DNA from: Blattamonas nauphoetae
Lineage: Eukaryota; Preaxostyla; Oxymonadida
Assembly: GCA_033064195.1 (NCBI GenBank)
Contig: JARBJD010000125.1
Coordinates: forward strand, 124,001 to 188,000
Reading direction: 5' to 3'
DNA: 64,000 nt
Position 1 is the stretch's first letter. Each line of letters begins with the position of its first letter. Shown piece after piece: positions 20,023-34,977 of this stretch. Both the position numbers and the translations under genes were made by a program. The notes under the pieces were generated by a model. The model was not told the DNA's origin and ran no database searches. It was given only the letters and a program-made list of their open reading frames with translations.

Positions 20023-20539
20023 AACTTCAAATTTATCGTTCCCTCCTCCTCAGTCCCACACTCTGTGCAGAACTTCTCGTCGCCGGGAGGCTTGAACATG
20101 AGGTGGAAGACAGCCTGGCATTTTGGGCTATTCGACGGCCGGTTGTTCGTTCGATGATTGTGTCGTCGTCCAAATCAACTTCGAGGATGAAGTCGATTTT
20201 GAGGTTGTTCTTTTTCAGAAGGTCGTCAAGGAATTGGCCCTGTGGAAGAGTCCGTGGGAAGCCGTCAAGAATCATGCCACAAAACAGTATCAGCGTTGAA
20301 CGAAAAATGCCATCCGGTTCGCATCCCTTCCATTTCACATTTAAATTTTGGATAGATTTGAGCTCCCTCATGCGGCGACGGCCGTCGGTCATCTTCAGGC
20401 AAAACTCCAACGATTTATTGATGACGGGAGTTTCTGCTGTCATTTTCTTGACAAACTTCATTATAGAATCTGCAACTTTGACCCGATCAGCCTCCGGTAA
20501 CATTTCTGTGTCTGAATGAATTGACATTTTATGTTTCAT
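20023..20539 (-). pseudogene. broken adenylate kinase
   Basis: The central adenylate kinase signature [18 protein letters not shown] is present, followed by [20 protein letters not shown] and RR. Just after RR the frame is lost: the zinc-type LID ([20 protein letters not shown] then TECG) continues in another frame about one base away, consistent with a single-base loss around 20130-20140. The N-terminal half (P-loop GxPGxGKGT and NMP-binding region) is missing or unrecognisable; the upstream residues [14 protein letters not shown] do not match it. After the LID the sequence runs into the receptor-pseudokinase fragment. It should not encode an active enzyme. Confidence 0.7.
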
Positions 20540-20756
20540 ATGGGTTGATCATCTCTGGTTGTCTTTTCCTTTTCTTCTTTTCTCCGTTCTTCATCCATTT
20601 TTCAGATGTTCCAACACAAATGAAGGAGCGTTGAGAAAGTGTTATCGGAACAAAAACTTTCTAAGGGATGAATGACCATGATCAGACCACATCTAATATT
20701 TTCTCCTTCCTTGCTCACTCAAATTGCTTTCATCTAACTTCACTGTCTTTCAATAA

Positions 20757-23700
20757 ATGTCAGAACGTAGGGCAGCTCTTTTGAGCATGGGATATAAGGT
20801 TCTTTCTCTTCTTTCATCAGCTTTCTTCTCTTTGTCACCTCTAGCCGATATCACTAGATTGTTTCTACTTTTTAAATCCTCATCCACTCATTGTTTCCCT
20901 TTTTGCATGCACTTTCTTCAGTTGAATCAGTGACGTATGACTTTAGTTTAAAAAAGCATCTCTCCAACAATTCTCTCTTTTTTCTCCGTATACGTGTCAA
21001 ACTCTGAATCTTAAACAACTAAATTTCCCATTTATCATCACCGATTGGTTCTCTCTGTCAAGTTCATTCGAAGTTGCTCGGATTGACACAGGTCAACTGG
21101 CATCTGCTCTTATCCTGAACAAGAAGGAATTTGCCAGTATTGGATTTGAAAACTTGAACAAAATTATAGAGTCTGACACTTTTGACGCCGTTTCATACCG
21201 CTTGGATCAACCTCTATTTTCATTCTTCATCATTATTCATCCACCATCTCTCGGTCTCATCTCATCACTGGGTTATCTGTCATTTTCACTCGTAGCGCTG
21301 AGAATCTTTCACCATTTATTCTTCATTACATCGATTATGTCCCTCTCCAACGAGACTTTATCATCATCCGCGAACACATCACACTCCCTGTCTGAAATCC
21401 TCATCTATCATTTTTCAATTTGTCTCATATTCAAAATACTTCACTATTCTTCATGATTTTCATGTATATTTCGTCTTTTCATCGTTTAATAGCCTCTCGG
21501 TATGATCATCGAAAAGAGCGATTCACCTTTCGACAAACTGAATTCCATCGCCATCTTTGTTCAGCTCTGTATGTTTATTTGCTCGTGTGTAATTGATCAT
21601 TCATTTTGGAGGGATTATATCATCACAACAAATCCTCATTCTCATCTCCTTCGCACTCAGTGCTGGCTCTGCAATCCACATATGTCTCCGGATTCCTCCA
21701 TCGGTCTGCATAGTCTTTCTTTATTTATAACCAATTTCTGTCCCATAATTGCTTTTCATTCCCCTTTCTCTCCTGTTATTCAGATCTGTGGACTTGGATT
21801 GTGTCTACTTCAAACTTGATCGAAAAACCGATCGATACCAACTCCGTCTCGATGGAATCATCCACAACACTCACATGTCTGCTTCAAACTCTCTTCACAT
21901 CCCCCAGCACCGATCCGGAAGCTCTCGTCCTCTGCGAAAAGGAGGACGTGTGGAATGCCGCCATTGTCTTCTACGAATGCCTCTTCTGCCGGTCTGCTGT
22001 CCTCTCCCCTCATTTCTCTCAGACACCCGTTCCACAATCTGAGTCTCCACGAACTCCGCAGGTCTGTTCGCTCTTTTCTCTGCATTCGGTCGCTCCCCAC
22101 TCAGCCTCTCGTCGCCTCCTCCTCTTATCATCCCATCTTCTGTCTCGACTGATCTTTCCAACTTTCTGTCTTCTGTTCTCACTCTCCGACACTCTCAACG
22201 CCCATCCATCTCCGAAGTCCTTTCGTCTCCCTTCCTCGCCCCGTTCATCCCAACCGACACCGTCCGAACTGGCATCCCACGAGCCGTCTTCGCCGACATG
22301 CTCCAATCCTCCCTCCCCTCCACCTCGCCCCCCAATCTCTTCAGACACCAGCCAAACCCTGCTCCAGTTCCTGTTGTTGCTCCACCCACCCAACCCCAAC
22401 CGAAGAAGCAGGACAAGGGACGTATTCAGTACTCATCCCCCACACACGGCTGGGAGAGCAACAGCGATGACTCCGATTCGTCTTCACAGTCCGACAACCA
22501 CCGATCTCGGTCTGCACGACGCATCCGCATTTCTGGACTGGACGTGTCAGACGTGTCGTTTGATTCAACGGCCGTGGCTGTTCACCCCATCTCGACTGGG
22601 GCATCGCAATACAGACGAACAGATACGAGAAACACCACGGAAGGAGTAGTTGTGTTCAGAGGAGATGATATTGGACGAGATCAGATCATTCATCATGTTT
22701 GGATTTCTTCGCTTTGTCATTCTCCTTCCAGCAAGTTGTCCCCGCCCCTCTCACCACTCCTCCCAACTCCTCACCCGCCCATAACTCGACAATTTGGGAC
22801 AGCGGAATGTCAGAAATATTTGACGGGCCAGACCAGTCCCCAACATATCTGTCGTACTCTGCTCAACGCCGTGCGACGGAACAACGTGAGAAGAGGAGGA
22901 CACAGCGAGAAGATTACGAGAAGCACGTCGAAAGGGGAGGAAAGTTTGAGAAAGACGACGACTTGGCGAGTGAGTTCATTCGAGCGAAGTTTCAGCCGAT
23001 TGACTTGGACGAGGCGATTCTGGCGGGCGAGGAGGACATCATCGAGCGAGAGAGGGACGCGCAGGACGAGAAAAGACGGCTTAAGGAGAAGCAACAGTAC
23101 AAACAGGAACCATACAAACGTGAACCGTACCAGCACCCAAAAGATGAGAAGAAAGAGAGGAGGAAAGAGCCGGTGCATGAGTCGGACACGTCATCGTCTC
23201 TTTCGTCTCTCCCAGCTGTGTGGGAGAAGGAGCATCGCATCCTGAATGAAGAAGGTCTGCAAGAGAGTTGTCTCTCGTTTATCTCCTCTCTTCTCTTCGC
23301 CCACCACTCATTCTTGTCTCCTTCATCCTCTCAGCGACTCTCACAAACAACACCACTTTTCACACTCTCACCCTCACTTCCTCATTTCGAACAATCAGCC
23401 TTCCTCGTTCCTCCTTCCCCACACTCATCACTCCGCCCACTTCACACCCTGTCACCATCCTCGACATCTCGCTCGTCTCTTCACAAGGCTCAGCAGGTGT
23501 GACATTCACTCTCCTCTTCTCCTCTCCTCTTCTCTATCCATCTCGTCTACACTTCTCCTCTTCTCTTTCTCTCATCTTCCTCTCCTCCTTCTTCTCATCT
23601 CTCTTCCCTCCAGTCATCGGTGCCACCGTCCCCACACTCGAAATGGAGCAACCATACATCATCGGAAGCGACACATGTCTGCCCTTCTCGTCATTCATCT

Positions 23701-24009
23701 CTCTCAGTCTCAGCTGGGTACGATCTCTTCTTCGGCACTTGTCGCCACGTTGGCGTCACACATCAGGGCAACTCTCTCGTCACTGTTGGCGACCTGATCA
23801 CTGCCGAACTGGACCGCACTGCACGCACGCTTCGCTTCTGGGTGAACAATGAGATCCAACCAGTTGGGTTCACAAATGTCCCAGATGACGTGGTCTTGTT
23901 ATTGTTCGGAGAGATGGGGAAGAGTCAATTTAAGATTATTTCGGTCGCAGGAAAGCGTTTCGGGCGAGCACGGAAAGACAACTCGAAACGGTTGGTTGAA
24001 TGGGAGTAA
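20757..24009 (+). CDS. pseudokinase with C-terminal SPRY-like domain, fourteen exons
   Basis: Proposed exons: 20757-20798, 20845-20860, 20922-20934, 21063-21170, 21296-21389, 21493-21568, 21661-21703, 21784-21876, 21908-21991, 22105-22696, 22732-23254, 23335-23496, 23614-23676 and 23708-24009 (736 residues, phases all match; the two microexons of 16 and 13 nt are the least certain). Residues 1-270 trace a kinase fold: EVARIDTGQLASALILNKKE (strands 2-3), LSPFILHYIDY, LLALQSTYVSGFLHRS, LRLDG, DPEALVL, DVWNAAIVFYECLF and RPSISEVLSSPFL. Key residues are lost: the VAIK lysine is absent, HRD reads HRS and DFG is replaced. A long disordered and charged middle follows. The last 170 residues look SPRY-like (YDLFFGT, then GDLITAELDRTARTLRFWVN). 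Likely a scaffold rather than an enzyme. Confidence 0.7.
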
Positions 24010-24092
24010 CCCGAGATTTCACGGCATTGTTCTTCATAACATTTCACTTTTAATTCGTTTTTATTGTTAATTTGAAATGAAAATGATGATTC

Positions 24093-25521
24093 TCACTCCT
24101 GATTGTGAAGTTCTTCGTCTTCAGGAAAATTATGATTTTTCTCCCTAACAACCGTCTCACCCGGCGAAAATAATGGTGGAATATTGAGAAGAAAGACTTT
24201 TCCCTCCAATGAGGTCGCAACCACTGTGTAAAACTCGTCAGAACATATCCAACAGAGGTCAGTGATTGGTGAATCAGTATGGACTGCCAGGATCGGTGCC
24301 TACAAAGAAAGAATGAAAAACGATGAAAAAGACCATTTGAATGGACGTGTAGAGAAGTAAATTCGTTTGTGTTCCAATCGCAAAGAGGTAGAGATCTTCC
24401 GCTCCTGGGAGTGCAGATTCGACGTCTGGGGGAAGAGGGATGGTAACAGGGCAGAATGCGGCCACAGTTGAGTCTTCGTTTCGAGGGATCAAGATAGATG
24501 CCATCACACTAACGAAAAAATGAGGCGACAAAATTCAAACAAGGTTAAGCTTCTGTCCAAAACAAGTGTGCAAGATTGTTGATTCCATGGATTCCGAGAT
24601 GAAGGCGACAGATAGAACTTGGAATCCGAAGAAAGTCCGCCACGGATGTGAAAGCCGTTCTCCATGAAGTGTGTATTCCTCCCATCTTCTCTATGCGCTC
24701 CTGCAGGCACTCTCTCTCCAAAACATGCAATTAAGTCGCCTGCTGAATTAATGGTGCGTGAGGTGTCAAATGCAACGATGCAAGTTGAACAGCGAGCAAC
24801 TACGATATCGGGGTTCAATCGATCAACACAAAGACTGTTCACCATCGAAAAATCGAGTTTTCCCCCAATTCCATTCAGTGTGTCATGAGTTCCTGGGGAA
24901 GGAAGAGAATAAGAAGTTCGGGCAAAAGATGAGATACCAATTTTCCAGATGAAGACTTTCTCGTCCGTTCCAGCACTAAGAACAGTTGTGTCATCGATCC
25001 AATTCACATCAAAACAATGTTCCTCGAGTTTAGACACCCTCTTTCCAACTTCACGGGCTTGGTGAATTCTGAAGATGAAAAAAATGAGTGTGATGTGTGA
25101 TCGTACTGTCGTGAGTATTTTCGTTCTCCCGTATTGTCAATAACTTCCACAGCTCCTCCAGATAGACCAAGAGCAAGTAGACTTCCGCTTGGACTGAATC
25201 TCACAGAATTTACACTTCTTCCAGCTTGATATGAGAAGACTTGGTGCAATTCAGAGTCATGCAGACGAAACACCTGAAAAGTGAATAGTTTCAAGATGAA
25301 GAAGGATCAAACAACAGCCATGAACATACTTCACAAAATCCATTCTCTCCTCCAAAAACAATGAGGTCAGGCGGTGAATAATGACACGAAAAAACCTGTT
25401 TAGAGATATTTCATGGATAAGCGATTGAATGGAACAGATATGAAGAAATTACGAGAAAGTGATGACAAACAGAAGGGCATTTCAATTGTGCAGTGAATAG
25501 TGTCGGATTCGTGATAGACAT
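24093..25521 (-). CDS. WD40 histone-chaperone subunit, CAF-1 p60/HIRA-like
   Basis: Exons (minus) are 25471-25521, 25330-25395, 25107-25273, 24938-25068, 24541-24892, 24334-24508 and 24093-24299, giving 382 residues. WD-type repeats are visible: HYSPPDLIVFGGENGFCEVF, VNSVRFSPSGSLLALGLSGG and VNWIDDTTVLSAGTDEKVFI. The second half follows the order of CAF-1 subunit B: a GLSSDSKFYLSPSS element where p60 has its FFRRL-SPDG strand, TLVLDRSLTFVMASILIP, STVAAFCPV, DLYLFAIGTQTNLLLYTS and ITDLCWICSDEFYTVVATS. CAF-1 p60 helps deposit H3-H4 during replication; HIRA shares this part. The human protein is longer (about 560) with a disordered tail that is missing here. The introns at 24509-24540 and 24300-24333 are 32 and 34 nt. 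It is convergent with the pseudokinase-SPRY gene (83 bp). Confidence 0.6.
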
Positions 25522-25761
25522 TTCATGACTATGGTCCGATCGATGCGTGATGACACTGTTAACGACTGTTTTGTCTTGTAACTCGAAAAAATCAATGAAA
25601 ATCAAAGATAAAAGCACAGATTCTGACAAAAGAATCATTCATCAGCCATTATTGGGGCAATAAGAGCGTTTTGTGAAATGCTCGTAAATCAACACCAGCA
25701 AGATTGTTTCAGCTCATTGTCTCATAATAAATGGACAGTGAGGAACAAAGTTGAGTCAAAT

Positions 25762-26107
25762 TTAGCGGAGACGGCGGGCTTCACGTTCAGATTCCATCAA
25801 GGTGATAACATCTCCCTGACGAACTGGTCCCATCACGTTACGGACGAGGGAGCGGTTTTCGCCGTGAATATCAGCACGAACTTGAGTAATACCTCCACGG
25901 GAGCCGGTACGGCCAAGGATCTTCTGAACGGTGGCGTATTTAATCTGAGCGTTCTGGGCTGTTTGTCCTTCCTGAGAAAAAGATAATGAGACGAAAATGA
26001 GGAATTTAATTGACACAGATGGCAAAGAAATCACATATTACGTTTAGAATCATTCAAAGAAAGTATGATTACACACCATGGCTGGTTTTGTTGATGATGT
26101 GAGACAT
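25762..26107 (-). CDS. RPS28: ribosomal protein eS28
   Basis: Two exons, 26075-26107 and 25762-25971, joined in phase 0 across a 103-nt intron, give 80 residues, close to the usual size of eS28 (about 65-70). Family features are clear: [36 protein letters not shown] and the highly conserved C-terminus [10 protein letters not shown]. eS28 sits in the head of the 40S subunit near the mRNA exit channel. The first exon encodes [11 protein letters not shown]; the N-terminus is a little longer than in animals and fungi. Confidence 0.95.
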
Positions 26108-26495
26108 GTTTCGAAAATCCCAATTAAGCGCTCTTCCTTATTTCTTGAAAAACAAGTGAGAAAATCAAAAAATACTCATAGATTGTGGTTAAAATGATGC
26201 AATTATTAAGGTTTACGAAGGAAAGTCTCGAGAGGATGGATTGAAGAACTGGAAAATGAGATCGTTGTTCGTTGGGGAAAGAACAATGACTCGGCAGGGT
26301 TCTCTCATATGGATGAACAATGATCAGCAAATCAGGATGAATATCTTTTCAATACGAAACCAAATGTGATTGTCGTCCAGACGAAAGAATGTTCATCTTT
26401 GTTTTGAGGATGCAAGATGTGTATGAGAGAAACGCCGGCTGTTGAGGATATACAGAGGAGCTTAAAAATTTGGCGAATCTTTGGATTCCATTTGA
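26108..26495. other. intergenic, no gene seen
   Basis: About 390 bp between the eS28 start and the end of the 61-residue gene, both on the minus strand. It should include the eS28 promoter. No reading frame here is convincing. Confidence 0.4.
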
Positions 26496-26717
26496 TCATT
26501 CGATCAGTTCTCTCAGTAAGACAGTGATTTGTGAGCGAAGGTCTTCCTCTTCTTGATTATGTTTGCGAATAAGATCGAGAAGGCTCCGGTGAAGTTTCTA
26601 GAGTGTATGAAATGCGTTGAGTGAAAATCAAACCAAAATGTTCTCTTTCTCAACTCCACGCTGCGCTGCGTTTTTATTAAAGAAAATCGCTGTACTATCA
26701 GCATGCGTCTTTGTCAT
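26496..26717 (-). CDS. small coiled-coil protein (61 aa), two exons
   Basis: Exons 26634-26717 and 26496-26597 are separated by a 36-nt intron (donor GTTTGA, acceptor CTCTAG) and join in phase 0. The product begins MTKTHADSTAIFFNKN and continues as an amphipathic helix with heptad leucines (LHRSLLDLIRKHNQEEEDL, then ITVLLRELIE). It is too small for confident family assignment. It diverges from the AGC kinase gene with only 120 bp between the two start codons, so the two probably share a promoter region. Confidence 0.6.
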
Positions 26718-26837
26718 GAGAAAGGGATTTTGCTGTCTCTCTTTTTGAGAGAACTGGGATCGAGTTTCTTCGGAATCCATCCTCGAGAAGAGGATCGGGA
26801 AAGAGTGAAAATGTGGGCCAATTTCGTTTTCTTTTCA
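26718..26837. promoter_or_regulatory. compact divergent promoter
   Basis: The 120 bp between the minus-strand start at 26717 and the AGC kinase start at 26838. Both genes must be initiated from within or around this space. The interpretation rests on gene layout; I recognise no factor-binding motif. Confidence 0.35.
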
Positions 26838-28829
26838 ATGGCAAGTATCTTTGGTGGAAAGGCTGGGAAAATTACTCCTGAACAAGCAAAAAATGCTTTC
26901 CAAATGGTAAAGACAAATCGATACGGAAAAAGCCAGAAACGCTCTCTCCTCATCAGTGATGATGGAATCAGAAATTGTGATGGATTAAACGTTCAATGGC
27001 ATTATGACAACGATCATATTATTACATTTGTGAGAGATGGACCAGACTCTCTTGATTTCACCATTGCAGTCATGGATGAATACAAATACACAGCAACATC
27101 AAAAGAACAACTGAACGACATCATTCGCCAGTTCAAATCCTTCAATCTTGGAACCAAAAATCCAAAGGAAATTCTTGAGAAAAAGGTACACCAGAATTAT
27201 TCTCTCATCCTCCTTAGTATCCGTGCCCCATCACTGCATCCCCATCTCCTGATACTTCTGGAGCCAGCACTCCAAAAGCGAAAACCGAAGGAGCATCACC
27301 CGCATCAGAAACAAAATCGTCCCCAGATCGTCCATTTGTCAGCCCTGTCAAACTCTCAGACTTTGATCTTTTGAAAGTCATCGGAAGAGGGACCTTCGGG
27401 AAAGTCTTCCAAGTTCGAAAAAAGAGCAACCAAAAAATATACGCTATGAAAGTTCTTCGGAAGTATGACCTCTACCAAAGAAAGCAGAACTTTCACACAA
27501 TGACCGAACGAACGATCCTCGCCACCATCCACCATCCATTCATGACCAGACTTCATTTTTCGTTTCAGACAGAACATAAGCTGTACATGATCACAGACTT
27601 TGCCAATGGTGGGGAAGTGTTCTTCCACTTGCGACGGTACGTCTCTCTCCCATCATCACCATTAGCTATTCTTTCGTCAAATTCGACTTTTCTGGATCGA
27701 CACTCTCTTTCTCAATTTGCTCATCGTGTTTCTCGTCTCTCAGAGCCGGATGCTTCCCTGACCATCTCGCAACGTTCTACTGCGCTGAGCTTTGTTCTGC
27801 TCTTGCCCACCTCCATCAGCATGATATTGTGTATCGTGATCTCAAGCCAGAAAATGTCCTCATCGATTGCGAGGGCCATATTATGATTATCGACTTTGGG
27901 TTGTCGAAAATCGGCGTCAGTGGAGCTGGTGGATTTGAAAGTGAAGGAAGCAAAACTCAGACTTTCTGCGGAACCCCAGAATACCTCGGTATTCTTATCT
28001 TATAACCACAATCTTTTTGCCACCTTCTTTCAATCCTTATCATTTTAGCACCCGAAATCCTACGTGGCATTCCACATGGAAAAGCCGTGGATTGGTGGAG
28101 CGTCGGTGTGCTGTACTATGAAATGTTGGCAGGATCGCCGCCATTCTTCTCATCCAACAGAAACCAGATGTACCAGAACACGTTGAATGTGTGTTTTCAC
28201 TGTCATTATCAATCTCTCCTTTTCATGTGATGACTGTTCAAAACTTGATTCTTGTCATGATTTCCAATTTATCCTTTCGTTTCAGGCTGATCTCGTCTTC
28301 CCTGACACTTTCACCGAAACTCAAAAAGACTTTATTTCAAAACTTCTAATTCGCCAACCAGAACAACGTCTCGGTTCATCTGCCACAGGTGTGCATTTCT
28401 TACTGCCATTTCTCATCTCTTTTTCTCATCTTATCAATATATTCACTTTCCTTCACGTCTCACTGACAACTTCAGGATCAGAGGAAGTTCTGGGCCATCC
28501 ACTATTTCACGGCATCAACTGGGAGAAGCTCAACAAGCGTGAGATCCCCCCTCCCTTCAAACCAGAAACAAAAGGCATCGAAGATACAGACAACATTGAC
28601 CCCGAGTTCCTTTCGGAACAACCGATCGACTCGCCTCCAACCTCTCCAAGAGGTTTGTTGAACTTTTCTGTTGTATTTTCTATCCCATTACTCTCGTTTT
28701 ATTCCTTTTTCCTCTTTCATCCATCATCAATCTTTCTTTCCATTCGAAGGTATTACCCCGGAGGCCATTCAGCAAATTCGTGACGATTTCAAAGATTTTG
28801 ACTTCATTGCATCCGATGAAACTAACTAG
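26838..28829 (+). CDS. AGC-family Ser/Thr protein kinase, seven exons
   Basis: Exons 26838-27185, 27218-27636, 27744-27988, 28049-28188, 28286-28388, 28476-28652 and 28750-28829 give 503 residues; the first intron is 32 nt. Residues 1-115 form a small N-terminal domain ([18 protein letters not shown], then [20 protein letters not shown]) that could be a diverged PH-like lipid-binding fold. The kinase is complete: [40 protein letters not shown]-loop [27 protein letters not shown] and RLGSS. The order and the TFCGTPEY activation loop are those of AKT/SGK/S6K kinases. The C-tail has a hydrophobic motif FKDFDF in which the usual phospho-Ser/Thr is Asp, as in PKN/aPKC-type kinases, so activation should need only T-loop phosphorylation by PDK1. 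Confidence 0.9.
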
Positions 28830-29073
28830 TGTCTTCTGAAGTTCCATTGTACATCGGATTGTTTTTTCTCTCTTCCTTTTGACCATCTCAAATCCTTTCT
28901 TCCTAAACTCCTTCATATCCACAATTGGATTAATCGCGCTGGATTATTTCGTGGCATTCCATTCTTCCTTCATCTCATGACCCTCGTTTCCGAATTCTCC
29001 TTGTTGAGATAACCATAACAGCAAACACACACACAATCAAAGAGAGACGTAAATAAACAATCAAGTAAAGCAG

Positions 29074-34977
<5,904 letters not shown>

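Noticed and set aside
21749-22042. Continuing the frame of 21784-21876 straight through 21877-21907
   Set aside because: The unspliced frame loses all similarity to kinases, while removing 31 nt gives DPEALVL and DVWNAAIVFYE in the right order.
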